Source: Panicum virgatum (Eukaryota > Streptophyta > Magnoliopsida > Poales > Poaceae). From it: a stretch of 64,000 bases of DNA. The translations under genes and the position numbers were made by a program. The notes under the pieces were generated by a model, which saw only the letters and a list, made by a program, of their open reading frames with translations, was not told the DNA's origin and did no database searches. Below, piece after piece: positions 13,001 through 22,001 of the stretch. The stretch spans positions 24,910,090-24,974,089 of the forward strand of contig NC_053153.1 of NCBI RefSeq assembly GCF_016808335.1, in the 5' to 3' direction. The first letter of the stretch is position 1. The number at the start of each line of letters is the position of its first letter.

Positions 13001-14005
13001 AAGGTCCGTGCGACGTACCCGTGACCGGGTGCGGCGGATGGAATCCCAGAATCCCACCGCCAACATTCCGGTGGTGATTGGCGACGCGGTGCCTGCTGGG
13101 CCGCTCCCAGGTCGGTGTAGATGGGCACACCTCCCACAGGGGAGTCGAGTTGAGGTCGAATGGGTTGATGACGTGAGGGTGCGGTTGAGGAGGCGCTATG
13201 GCCGGCCGTGGAGGCATGGGCGGCGGCGGTGGTGGTGGAGGTGCCTGTCTCCAGGCGGTGAATGTGCGACGTAGTCTGCTCCGATTGGGTGAGGAGCTTG
13301 TCCATCGACGCGTCAGCGGTGGACTTCCAAGCCTCGAGCCCGGAGAGCTTGTCCAGCACACTCGTCAGCGCCACATCGAACCCGTCAAACTTCTTCACAA
13401 GATCTTCCATGGATGTCGTCATCAGAGCTTCAAACTTGCTTGGTTTCCGCAGAGGCGCTAGATCAGAGGGTACACACAATTTGGGAAAAAATTTGGGGGT
13501 AAAGGCTCTGATACCAATTGTTACGGTCTCAAGTATCTGGAGAGAAGGAATGAGGGGGTTAGTCTAGAAATCGGAGAGGGTTCTGGGAAGGAGGAGGAAG
13601 AACTTGGAAATGGAGTTTGTTGTATCTGTCTATTCTGTTCATGCCGTTACAGGGAAGGCTGGCGCCAGCTATATACGGCGGCCAGTTCTGATGATGCCCG
13701 ATGGGCTTACATGGGCCTTGGCCCGATAACAAATCGCTACAACCCGGGATGCAGCCCAGTAGCACTACCAATATGATGATCATAACAACTTACCTCCACA
13801 GTTGAGGATCATCATGATTCATGCACCACTGGGATAATGGTGGCCGACGCTGAACGGGAAGATGGCAGCATGCCGGAGATGGACAGGAGGACGGAGACAA
13901 TCGTGTCCCCTGAAAAGAGAGCAAAGACAGAGCATGTAAGTGGTGTGAGACAGCATATCCGATGGGACGGAGATGCGAGTGGCCCGGCGGCGGAGGAGGA
14001 TGCAA
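4013..14005 (-). CDS. Possible small two-exon minus-strand gene split by the gypsy element
   Basis: A minus-strand frame (14005-13794) ends at a consensus donor, GGAG|GTAAGT (intron from 13793). The first good acceptor beyond the retrotransposon is ATTTTCAG| at 4053. Joining 14005-13794 to 4052-4013 keeps the frame and adds a short tail (SSGRNIEQWFDL) before a TAG stop. The upstream part runs through a proline-rich translation of a GC-rich tandem repeat, which is a weak basis for a protein. The gypsy element's target duplication lies inside the donor. I do not recognise the product; it may be non-coding RNA or chance. Confidence 0.2.
4129..4397 (-). repeat. 3' LTR of the gypsy element
   Basis: Starts TGTTACGG and ends ATAACA on the + strand. 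It is colinear with 13519-13787 with about ten substitutions. A purine-rich tract on the minus strand (AAGGAGGCGGGAA, 4398-4410) abuts its inner edge, as expected for the polypurine tract beside a 3' LTR. Confidence 0.93.
4409..5943 (-). pseudogene. Gypsy integrase and chromodomain-like tail
   Basis: The frame at 5944-5012 holds the end of RNase H (KAADALSR), an H-H-C-C zinc-binding N-terminus (ending CSICQQAK) and the integrase core with its acidic residues in SMDFIEGLP, SDRDRIF and a following glutamate region. It stops near 5012; 4966-4409 resumes the C-terminal part, including GPYKILQKVG and a chromodomain-like segment (VQWSALPVALITWEDE). The break is a decayed stop or frame change. The 5' end is cut by the insertion at 5944; the residues continue at 10282 on the other side. 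Confidence 0.88.
5939..10286 (-). mobile_element. 4.3-kb long LTR-like element (probable solo LTR) nested in the gypsy element
   Basis: The body is 5944-10281, flanked by GTACA on both sides (5939-5943 and 10282-10286), a 5-bp duplication typical of LTR-element integration. Removing it rejoins the RNase H frame (FKILY to KKGISNKAADAL). Read on the minus strand it begins CGTGACACCC and ends CTGCCACA, close to the TGTAACACCC...TGTCACA ends of the element at 53003-55490. It lacks recognisable coding sequence. A GC-rich block at about 8930-9790 is open in many frames on both strands and looks like a leader region. I infer a solo LTR of a long-LTR gypsy family, perhaps Tat/Retand type. A non-autonomous element is the alternative. 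Confidence 0.8.
10287..11412 (-). pseudogene. Gypsy reverse transcriptase and RNase H
   Basis: Reverse transcriptase (11412-10807) contains KLDFRAGYHQIRL, the [12 protein letters not shown] motif and the catalytic FMDD box ([12 protein letters not shown]). A TGA stop near 10807 separates it from 10791-10282, which carries the connection region (LSGYYRRFIKNYG) and RNase H (LETDASDTGIGAVL and TDHRSLLFL). Loss of one reading frame between the two parts marks decay. The 3' end is cut by the nested LTR-like insertion after FKILY. Confidence 0.9.
11434..12472 (-). pseudogene. Gypsy zinc knuckle, aspartic protease and RT N-terminus
   Basis: A CCHC zinc knuckle (CYVCGEKWGHGHKC) lies near 12310-12270, followed by a retropepsin-like domain with active-site LLDSGSVGTF and the flap-side phrase MILGADWL. 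A frame change near 11750-11800 leads into 11799-11434, which carries the start of reverse transcriptase (SREYDHHIPLIPGAQP). A stop separates this from the catalytic RT frame. Confidence 0.88.
12330..13479 (-). pseudogene. Gypsy gag, broken into three frames
   Basis: The N-terminal part (13479-12973) has a heptad-rich segment (LVKKFDGFDVALTSVLDKL). The core retrotransposon-gag region continues in another frame (13361-12708) with KLKFPKFDGDNSRLW and SGPAATWLQTLEL. The remainder is at 12695-12330 (AEYYASFEQLSHQI, THFLNGLKDKIRSAI). At least two frame changes or stops are needed, so no full Gag can be made. Confidence 0.85.
13501..13518 (-). other. Primer-binding site, initiator tRNA-Met type
   Basis: On the minus strand, immediately downstream of the 5' LTR, the sequence TTGGTATCAGAGCC matches the 3' end of plant initiator tRNA-Met. 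This fixes the element's orientation as minus. Confidence 0.9.
13519..13787 (-). repeat. 5' LTR of the gypsy element
   Basis: A colinear copy of 4129-4397, with the same TG...CA termini, next to the primer-binding site and the right-hand ACTTA duplication. Confidence 0.93.
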
Positions 14006-14140
14006 GTGGCCGGCAGTGGAGGAAAAGGATGCAAGTGGCCGGCGGAGGCAGAGGATGCAAGTGGCCGCGGCGGAGGAGGATGCAAGTGGCCGCCGGCGGC
14101 GGGGGATGCGAGTGGCCGCGGCGGCAGGGACGGCCCGCAG
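13965..14140. repeat. GC-rich minisatellite
   Basis: About six tandem copies of a roughly 25-30 base unit with core GGATGCAAGTGGCCG followed by a variable GCGG stretch. Long frames cross it on both strands because of composition. It sits just inside the candidate minus-strand exon ending at 13794. Confidence 0.8.
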
Positions 14141-14559
14141 GTGGGGTATACTATCGATGCTGCGTGGATGGCATCGATGGCAGGAGGTGCGGCTGGGGAG
14201 CTGGGGTCAAAAAGGAGCGAGAGGGCTTCGATGGCGGCGGAGGCGGCGTACGCCTGGCGTAGGATGGCCTGCGGCGGCGGCGGCGGCCGGAGGCCAATGG
14301 GGGGAAGCTTCCTGGCGGCGGCGCATAATAGGCGGAGCAGGAGGATGCAAGAGAGAAAGGAGGACGATGCGACTGTAGCGATGTAAAACTGTGCTGACCC
14401 AGTATGGAGGCCGTATAGGTACCGTATATGCGATAGTATATGAGAGAACGGGCGAAATACGAAAGATTCTCGCTGCTGACAGCCTCTGACAACTCATGCG
14501 ATCCAACGGGTGCGATAAGCACAACTGAGCATGTACGTCCCAAAAAACCGGGTTGATTT

Positions 14560-15285
14560 AGGAGCCATCGGTATAGACTAAAGTTTTAGCTTGGCTATCA
14601 GGATTATAGTAGCAGCATGTTCCATTGCAAATTGTAGAATGGACTCCGAATCCATATGACCATGGACCATGTCTCATTATAATGCAGGCAGAGCAAACAC
14701 AGCCTACAATTTTTTTTTGGGGGTGGGGGGGGGGGGCGCTTGTCCATCTCATCTTTTTTTTCCTTCCGCTTTTCTTCTTTCTCCTCTCTCTTTCCTTCTT
14801 CCTCTCCTTTATTCATGTCAAAAAGTTCCTGCGGGAGTTTAGGAGGGATCCATGGGCATCAGCCCCCCTAGGCCCTGTAGATCCTCCTCCAAATGCCGGC
14901 ACATGCTAAATTTTAATCGGAAGCAAACATCAAATTAATTTTGTAAAGAACTATATTAATCCGATCCTACTTGAGCTGTGCACCAAGTGAAAAAAAAATT
15001 GGTAGTTCCTTTCTACTGCACTTTCTAATTTGATTGGCTTGCGAGCAGCTCATGAATTTGCTTGAGGCAGCTCGTCAGCTGCTTCGCTCATTTTAAAAAG
15101 TGGAAAGTTTGATTTATACCTTAAAACCAGTGTATAAAATAGCGGGATATAAAAATTAGCAGAGAGCTCTTCTCAGCTGCTATAGCGCCGCTATAGCCCG
15201 CCATTTAGTACAATAGTGTTATAACTACAGTGGTCGGAAAACGCTATAGCACCGCTACTATAGCGCGCTATTTTGTATATCGCTT
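14560..15285. other. Intergenic stretch, no gene seen
   Basis: It contains a poly-T/poly-G tract (about 14708-14737), pyrimidine-rich low-complexity DNA (14755-14815) and, at 15170-15280, repeated CTATAGC motifs typical of decayed grass DNA transposons. No supported coding region. Confidence 0.4.
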
Positions 15286-15866
15286 TAAACTATCACAAAA
15301 GTTCGACTTTTCAACCTTCAACCACAAAACTGGATAACAGAGACCATCCAACTGTTGAAACTGGGTAAATTTAGCCCCTTAGGTGGTTTCGAAGGTGGTT
15401 TTCTATTTTACGAGAATTTACAACATTCCAATTTTAAATAAAAAAATTCATAAGTAATTTATTTTAATTCTAAAATTATGATATGGGTATAAAAAAATTT
15501 CTAAAAAATAACATTTCTATTGACACAATACTTGTTAGTTATTCAAATTTATTTTTTTTATGTTCATAATATTTGGTTGCTCGTAGTTATGCCTACAAAT
15601 TTTTGATAACTAAGATTGAAATGGAGCAATAATAGATAGGTTAAATTTTTAATAATAGTTTTGGTACTAGTTTCATATTTTTCTGATTTGAAATAAATAT
15701 TTTTTTTATTTTAGCTTTAAATATTTCTTTAATATGTTTTAAAATACAAAACCATCTTCGAAACCACCCTTCCTGTCAAAATTTACTCAGTTTTGACAAT
15801 TGGATGACATCTGTTGTTCGATTTTATAGTTGAAGGTTGAAAATAGAACTTTTGTGATAATTCAAG
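15286..15866. mobile_element. Foldback element with about 130-bp terminal inverted repeats
   Basis: The left arm (about 15286-15415, beginning AACTATCACAAAAGTT) is an imperfect reverse complement of the right arm (about 15740-15866). Both arms carry the phrases TTCAACCTTCAAC and GGTGGTTTCGAAG. The middle is AT-rich and non-coding. No clear target duplication was found, so edges are approximate. Confidence 0.6.
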
Positions 15867-16014
15867 AGTGTAATCGGACTTTTCACTTAAAAAATCCAGC
15901 AAACTGAACTAAATAAGAACCGAGCAGTCTGAGCTAGCTCGCGGTCTAGCCCTACTTGTATGGCATGTTCCTCCTCTCCGATGCCAACTGTTTCCCATTA
16001 TAACGGTGGCTGCA

Positions 16015-16518
16015 GCGGTTTTTTACTTTTATATTTTTTATTTTTGTTTTTTACAAAAATATATTTTTGTTTTCGAAATTTACAGGAATATACCCCGGCC
16101 GCCCCGCTGCCAGGCGGCCGGGACCTGGTCGCCCCGCTGCGTAGCGGCAGGGGCTTTTCTACAAAAATTTTGCGAAATTTTTTGCAGGAAAGCCCCTGGA
16201 GAACCGGTCGCCCGGCAGCGGGGCGGCCAGACCCCTAGGCCGCCCAGCAGCGGGGCGGCGGGCCCCGGCCGCCCGGCAGCAGGGCGACCGGCTCCCCCAC
16301 GTTTATATAAGGGTTGGCTGGTCCCCCCACCCTTCATTTGCATCACTAAAATTCTAGAAATCAAAAAAAGAGAGGCGAAGCCCTGCCGGATTTTCGAGGA
16401 CTGCAGGTAACCAAAATTCTTCGACGCTTTACAAATAGATTATGTTGTAATTATTTTTGTTGACACAATAGATTAGCAATCAGTTTGTGATACAGTACAT
16501 TAGCAATCTGATTGCGCA
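16015..16518. repeat. Left TIR of the MULE
   Basis: Reverse-complementary to 17904-18392 over its whole length with few differences. It includes a GC-rich stretch of CCGCCCGGCAGCGGGGCGG-like units that can itself fold. Confidence 0.9.
16304..16311 (+). promoter_or_regulatory. TATA box in the left TIR
   Basis: TATATAAG lies about 100 bases upstream of a leader donor (CTGCAG|GTAACC, intron from 16407) and 240 bases upstream of the GRF gene's start codon. The same box is in the right TIR pointing the other way. Confidence 0.6.
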
Positions 16519-16543
16519 CTTGTGATTGCCAGAGCTCAACACC

Positions 16544-17130
16544 ATGGCCTCCTCAGGATCCACCTACATTCCACGGAGTAAGGTGAGGGAAACAGTCCCC
16601 CAAGGAGTCCAGGTGCCCATGTGCTTTTGTGGATCATTATGCAAGCTAATGAAATCCAGGGTTTTGGGGGACGATTTTGGCATGAGGTTCTTCATGTGCG
16701 AGAATTACGAGTATGATCCGCCCAAACATTACGGCAAGGATCGAGCAAAGGTACTACAAAACACTATCAGAGTTTGCCACTTTCGGATCTGGTAATGATT
16801 TCTAACATGATTTAGGGAAAGACTCCATCGCCTCTATGTGATTTTGTGAAGTGGTTAGACACCGAGCAATCTCAGCAGGATAAGGACTATGTTGAGCGTC
16901 AAGCAAGGTGGTCTGCACAAAGGTGGCAACGAATGCTGCATGAAGAACAGATGGAGAAGAAGCGCAAGAAAGATCAGGAAGAGATTCAGAAAAGGATTGC
17001 AGAAGTGGAACGTCAGAAGGCAGAGGAACGTGAAGCTGACAGGGAGAGGAAGCGAGAGAGGGCCCGTCGTGCTAAGGAAGCAGGGCCTGAACCTATTAGG
17101 AAGGGAAAATATCCCCGGTGCACTCAGTAA
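16544..17130 (+). CDS. MULE-borne GRF-type zinc-finger protein
   Basis: The coding sequence joins 16544-16750 and 16816-17130 (173 codons plus stop). The intron is short (65 bp, AAG|GTACTA to GATTTAG|) and keeps the frame. Residues 26-60 contain CFCGSLCKLM...FFMCENY, the spaced cysteines and aromatic residues of a GRF zinc finger, a nucleic-acid-binding module. The second half (from about residue 90) is a highly charged helix rich in E, K and R, likely a coiled coil. A 126-bp leader intron (16407-16532) with acceptor ATTGCCAG is probable upstream. Proteins of this kind recur in grass genomes, often linked to transposons; the function here is unknown. Confidence 0.75.
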
Positions 17131-17532
17131 AGCACCATCATGTAATCCCGGCATTTTATATTTTCTAAGGCATGTCAGGTTTAGTCACAACACGAGGTTA
17201 CCGTGTTGCATATGCCACTGTTTTTCATTGTTAAAGTACCTAATTTACAGCAAAGGTCTCAGCGTTATTTACCGTAGTAGTACGAACGCCTTAGGTCTCT
17301 GCTTTGTAATCGTAGCATTGTTTATAAAATTGTATTGCAAGCCGGGAATTCATGGTTCGTAACCTACCTTATCCTTCTATTTTTCAGTACACTACATTCA
17401 GTTAGCAATCTAATTCAAGCAACCTACACATTTAGAATTGCAACCAAGAAATCTTACTACACAAATACATTCGTATTGTTACATGCTACCATCTGGTTCA
17501 AATACATATCCATATATAACGAAATGTAATTG

Positions 17533-17910
17533 TCACATACAGGTGGGAATATATATCCATACATCTGGTTCAAATACATATCCATACATAACAAAATTTA
17601 AATGCGACGGGCTCCAAAAATGGAGCCAATCCATCGGTGGGATTCCCAGAAGGTCCAACCTCGGCGCCAGCATTATCTTCATGCATTTATGACACTTCTT
17701 GTAAGTGTGACCGTATGCTCCACACATGTTGCATCGTTTTTTCTTCTTTCCTGCCTCAGACTCATCCATTCCGTCACGGATACGAAGTGTCTGCCGTCGA
17801 CCTACCCCTCTCCTAGCATCTGGATTGGGAATGTACATTGGAGGGATATTTTGTGTAGTGAATGATCCCAGACTGCCTATGCCATATATCTCATGGCCCC
17901 AATTGCGCAA
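17533..17910 (-). CDS. MULE-borne zinc-knuckle protein, partial
   Basis: The minus-strand frame is open from the inner edge of the right TIR. The first in-frame ATG begins MYIPNPDARRG; upstream residues have no ATG and probably come from a spliced leader. It contains a basic stretch (GRRQTLRIRDGMDESEAG) and a CCHC zinc knuckle (CNMCGAYGHTYKKC). A basic stretch plus zinc knuckle of this kind is found at the C-terminal end of plant MULE transposases and plant-mobile-domain proteins, so this is plausibly the tail of a transposase whose catalytic part was deleted. It converges on the GRF gene. Confidence 0.55.
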   Translation of the reverse strand: MRNWGHEIYGIGSLGSFTTQNIPPMYIPNPDARRGVGRRQTLRIRDGMDESEAGKKKKRCNMCGAYGHTYKKCHKCMKIMLAPRLDLLGIPPMDWLHFWSPSHLNFVMYGYVFEPDVWIYIPTCM

Positions 17911-18392
17911 TCAGATTGCTAATGTACTGTATCACAAACTGATTGCTAATCTACTGTGTCAACAAAAATAATTACAACATAATCTATTTGTAAAGCGTAG
18001 AAGAATTTTGGTTACCTGCAGTCGCCGGCTCGAAAATCCGGCAGGGCTTCGCCTCTCTCCCTCCCTCCCTCTCTTTTCTTGGTTTCTGGAATTTTAGTGA
18101 TGCAAATGAGGGGTGGGGGGACCAGCCAACCCTTATATAAGGGTGGGGGAGCCGGTCGCCCTGCTGCCGGGCGGCCGGGGCCTGCCGCCCCGCTGCCGGG
18201 CGGCCTGGGGGGCCTGCCGCCCCGCTGCCGGGCGGCCGGTCCTCCAGGGGCTTTTCTGTAAAAATTTTCGTGACATTTTTGCAAAAAAGCCCCTGCCGCC
18301 CCGCTGCCGGGCGGCCGGGGTATATTCCTGTAAATTTCGAAAACAAAAATATATTTTTTGTAAAAAACGAAAATAAAAAAATAAAAAACGGC
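17904..18392. repeat. Right TIR of the MULE
   Basis: Inverted copy of 16015-16518. On the minus strand it carries the TATA box (about 18132-18140) and a leader ending CTGCAG|GTAACC with the donor at 18014-18013. Confidence 0.9.
18132..18140 (-). promoter_or_regulatory. TATA box in the right TIR
   Basis: The mirror copy of the left-TIR TATA box, facing inward toward the zinc-knuckle frame. It lies about 120 bases upstream of the leader donor. Confidence 0.6.
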
Positions 18393-18402
18393 GGTGGCTG
18401 CA

Positions 18403-19080
18403 TCTCTTGGCTTTCTTAGTGAGCCCAGATGCAAGTCTAGCCCATGTAAAAACCCATTTCGCGGATAAAGGATAGAAACTGGTGTTTAAGCCAGATCTCC
18501 ATGTCTAGGACGCCATTTGGCATGGGGCAGCGGCAAGGACGTGATTTGGCGGGAGAGCTCGCTATGTAGGCGTCGCGGATTCTCCTATTAGCGATTTGGG
18601 TGACCTATCCTTTCCTCCATATGGGTAACCCAAAGAAATTTTCCATCTTTCCCTCACCTTGTTCCCAAAACTGAAAAATCCTACCATATTTGTTCATGAT
18701 TTGTGCAGTATTAATTGAGTATGCCTTCTAGTTAAGATCAATGGCACAACCCAACAAGTTAAGTTTACATTCGAAATTCCATTGCCTTGTTTGCATCCAC
18801 TAAGTTTGGGTTACAAGATGAAGATTTGCTTTGCTGCACACCTAAAGAAAAAGTTCAACAAAAAAAATGAAAGAGACATAGAATTTAGCTGGACAAGACA
18901 GGGAAGTAATTTGGTGGAGATTATTTTGATTATTTAGTACATGAAACTATACAATAGACTAGTTAAATGCTTATTGAATTTTGCACTAAAATATTGTGCT
19001 GGGTTTTTTTTTCTGATCTTCCTGCCTGTTTATGGTCTCAAACTTGAGCTCAGCTGAGGTGCAGCCACCGTAGGATGGGA
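18403..19080. other. Intergenic stretch, no gene seen
   Basis: Mixed composition, no frame with recognisable domains, no repeat structure noted. Confidence 0.35.
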
Positions 19081-19299
19081 CGGGTGGCCAGGGTTTTGAG
19101 TTTCGTTTGTCAAAAAAATTCGGACATGGTCGAAATCACCGAATTTCGCGAACTTTCGGCCGAAATTTATTTTTAGATTATTTTTAAATATACTTTTAAA
19201 TATATTTAAATTATTATTTCCGAAATTTTCAAATTTCGGAGGGGGCGAAATCACCAAATTTTGCGAAATTTCGCCGAAATTTTGAACACTGCGGGTGGC
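19081..19299. mobile_element. hAT-type MITE
   Basis: The body 19089-19291 (203 bp) starts CAGGGTTTTGAGTTTCG and ends with the complement of CAGTGTTCAAAATTTCG. It is flanked by the exact 8-bp duplication CGGGTGGC (19081-19088 and 19292-19299). The CAG(G/T)G terminus and 8-bp duplication are hAT hallmarks. The interior has repeated GAAATTTCG phrases. Confidence 0.9.
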
Positions 19300-19439
19300 A
19301 TCGGAGAGGGAGGAAGTCAGAGAATCCACACTGCTGAATTTTAGAAATATTAGTGAAAGAGGTTATGAGCCGAACAAAACTCATCTATTGATCTGTACTC
19401 ATATAAATACATGGACAAGAGAGTTCGTGTGTAACTGAA

Positions 19440-19625
19440 ATGCCTACGGACTGCATGCGAAGCCGATCGGAGCGCAGAGTGCGACGTTGGCGCAGGACGC
19501 GGGCGACGCGTGCAGTGTGCCGGTGGCGACGCAGAACGTGGGCGCAGCACTCGGGTGACGCGTGTGCCGGTGGCGACGCAGGACGTGGGCGACGCGGATG
19601 CATGACCAAGCTGACGGACGCAGCA
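19440..19625. repeat. GC-rich tandem repeat (about 50-base unit)
   Basis: Three to four degenerate copies of a unit containing GTGCCGGTGGCGACGCAG, GACGTGGGCGAC and GACGCG. Open frames on both strands follow the repeat and carry no known domain. Confidence 0.7.
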
Positions 19626-19689
19626 AACACGGAGATGCAGTTGCATGCCGTTAACAACAAATCAGATGGAGCAGCAGAGGTTAAGGTTT

Positions 19690-20460
19690 TGGTAATTTAC
19701 TAGTATAGTACCCACACGTTGCTACATGTGATATAATTGACTACATTATACCACTAACTTTGTATCCGTTCACTTCGTGGACAAGTTGTGGCTTTGTATC
19801 CGTTCACTCCGTGGAAGTTGTGGCATGATTGTGCGAGGTATTGATTGTCCAGGTTCCGATTGGAATTCTGATCGATATGTCCAGATTTCGATCAGTATTC
19901 TGATTGATTTTGGGCTCCGATTAAAATTCTGATTGACGGACCAAGAAATTATTGTTTCCTTTAGAAATAGTATATAGATATAGGGGCTGTTTGGAACGAA
20001 ACCACACTTCGCCACCCCACGCACGCGTCCCACGCCATGCTACAGTGCCATCATGCTAGAGTAAACTGCGGGAGCAAGGTTGGCTGTGGCGCCGGAAACG
20101 CCCACCACACTCCGCCACGCTCTGTGGCGAGCTGTGGCTCCCATCCAAACAGCCCCATATACTAGCACTTGTGCCCATGCGTTGCTATGAGTAATATAAA
20201 TTTTGCCCAGATCTACATAAGACCACCAATTTTGTGCTCTTCAACTCCGTGTATAGGCCATGCTATAACTGTGTGAGGTATTGGTTGTCCGGATTCCGAT
20301 TGTAATGCTGATTGATTTGTCCGATTCTAATTAGGATTCTGATTGATTTGTCCGGGTACCAATTAGAATTCCAATTGATTTGTACGGATTCCTATTAGAA
20401 TTCCGGTTGAAGAACTAAGAAATCATTGCTTACTTTAGAAATAGTAGAGACAGAGATAGA
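19690..20460. repeat. Duplicated repeat block split by a MITE
   Basis: Two related copies (about 19690-19982 and 20157-20460) share an opening with ACGTTGCTA, a phrase with CTCCGTG, and an internal series of roughly 30-base units of form GATTCCGATTGGAATTCTGATTGATTTGTCC, broken here as GATTCCGATT and GATTGATTTGTCC motifs. Both end in TTTAGAAATAGTA. The identity of the parent element is not recognised. Confidence 0.65.
19978..20161. mobile_element. Short MITE with GGGGCTGTTTGG termini
   Basis: The body 19983-20156 (174 bp) has perfect 12-bp inverted termini (GGGGCTGTTTGG and CCAAACAGCCCC), flanked on both sides by ATATA. The interior is GC-rich and non-coding. The superfamily is uncertain because the AT-rich flanks blur the duplication length. 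Confidence 0.8.
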
Positions 20461-20492
20461 CATAAAGATAGAACGGATAGAGATTTATGGTA

Positions 20493-20660
20493 ATCTATAT
20501 TATCAAAGTTGGAAGAATTGAAACTCTTTCTCATTAAGATTAGTCCCACTGTATTTCTCACAGAAGCTCCACTTGCTAAGATCTAAAGGTTTAACGAAAG
20601 AGGGTGGAGTCCAATTTTTTTATAGAAAAAAAATGTTTCCACCCAAAAAGCTAAAACTTT
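20493..20660 (+). mobile_element. Helitron-end-like repeat
   Basis: Starts TCTATATTATCAAAG and matches the minus-strand segment ending at 2866. Together they define a repeat family present in both orientations in this window. A 3' terminus was not found. Confidence 0.4.
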
Positions 20661-21996
20661 TTTTCACCAAAGCCTTCTACGTACCCACCCGGAGTATCCG
20701 TCGCATGGAGCACACTCACATGCGCAATTAAGGGAGAGAAAATTGATCCCCACATATTTCTTTTCTTATGCACAAATAGAAAATAGAGTAGTATAAATGG
20801 ATGGGCATAAATTAAATAGTATAAATTATTTGCATACTAAATAATCAAGATATCCTATCAATCAATCAAGTGGCTAATTGGAGGTGCCCTGATTGTCGCA
20901 GTAAACCTTTCTAAAAGCATGATGTCTCGTTGCCTTCCATCACCACATCTATAAAGCTATACATCTCTAGGATTAATCATTCATCCCATTGTTGCTGCCG
21001 CTGCATCAAGAAGCTGCTACCATCTGATTTTTTCTTCCAAGATAGGACCCTCCCCCAATCGAAGGGGGCTAAAGCTGCGGCAAGCATTTGATGTCACAAA
21101 AGCAACGGGACATCACATCCAACACCAATGTCTCCCTCCTACCCATGTTACAATGTTTGTTGTAATAGCAAATTTATTTTATTAGTTAGGAAGGACGGGT
21201 TATTCATCGCGTGAAATCATGTCTTAGGTCATTGGCATCCCACGTCGTCCGTGTTTCCCTAGTCATCGCCGCCAGCATTCCTCATTCTATCCGCCCCTCT
21301 AATGTCGCACATCGTGTGGTCGTCGGCACCCACGCCCATTGTCCTGGAGGTCAACAGCAGTCATCTATCCTAATCCCAGCATGTTGCCTTGATCGAGATT
21401 GCTGGATATATAGTTAATATTTTCACAAATATTTATTTAGTTATTTTACCCATCAATTTGGAACCTCCTTTTTTTCCTCTACAAAAAATGTTGCAGCCGT
21501 TGGGTCAATATTGATACCCTTTGCCTGTACAGTGCTAATTGGCCTACATAAAAGATGATAGGGACAAGTCAACCTGCGAAGGGAGTAGACTAGAGTCTGA
21601 TGTTTTTCAAATCAGTCGTCTTCAATCCCCGCGATTCATAGGCATCCTAGTGGGGCTCAACGAACGGCCGAGGCATACCACTACCTCCGTCCTACGAAAT
21701 CCCCTCCCCTCCGTCTCGCTCTGCCCCCGCGTCGCCCCGAGGACGACCCGGGCGGCGCCCCTCTCCTGCCCACCACCGGATCTGGCCTCCTCCACCATTT
21801 GGTCCCCCTTCCTTCCCACCTCTGGCATCACGCCGGAGACGGGAGGGAGTGGGGGATCCATCTCTTCCAATAGTTTTTTAGGTCGAGTTTAGATTAGGGT
21901 TAGAGTTTCTCCATGCCGCGTTTCGTGGTTAGAGTATATATATACCTATTGTCTATTTGGCACCAAGGAGCTAAATAATATTCAGCACGCCAGCGG
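20661..21996. other. Intergenic stretch with a 5'-leader-like GC-rich patch
   Basis: 21660-21890 is GC- and pyrimidine-rich, includes an unclassified frame from 21539 to 21892 with no recognisable domain, and is followed by TTTAGATTAGGGTTAGAGTTT, the kind of sequence seen in grass leaders. No gene can be supported. Confidence 0.3.
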
Positions 21997-22001
21997 CGCC
22001 A

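Larger units (their letters stand above)
4124..13792 (-). mobile_element. Ty3/gypsy LTR retrotransposon, decayed, with nested insertion
   Basis: The element spans 4129-13787 and is flanked by the perfect duplication ACTTA (4124-4128 and 13788-13792). It reads on the minus strand: 5' LTR 13519-13787, primer site, gag, protease, reverse transcriptase, RNase H, integrase with a chromodomain-like tail, polypurine tract, 3' LTR 4129-4397. That pol order and the tail indicate a chromovirus-type gypsy. A 4.3-kb LTR-like element splits RNase H from integrase. The two LTRs differ at about ten of 269 positions, and several stops and shifts break the frames, so the copy is not recent and not autonomous. 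Confidence 0.95.
16005..18402. mobile_element. Mutator-like element (MULE) with two convergent genes
   Basis: The body is 16015-18392 (2378 bp) flanked by an exact 10-bp duplication GGTGGCTGCA (16005-16014 and 18393-18402), within the 8-11 bp range of Mutator insertions. Its terminal inverted repeats are about 504 bp (16015-16518) and 489 bp (17904-18392). Each TIR contains, in order inward, a T-rich end, GC-rich palindromic repeats, a TATA box, a short leader and a GTAA splice donor. Between them lie a GRF-zinc-finger gene on + and a zinc-knuckle frame on -. No DDE transposase core is present, so it is probably non-autonomous. Confidence 0.88.

Noticed and set aside
13837..14386. Plus-strand frames of about 140 codons across the minisatellite
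   Set aside because: Three overlapping frames all reflect the tandem repeat (repeated GCKWP- or ASGR-like units); no family recognised.
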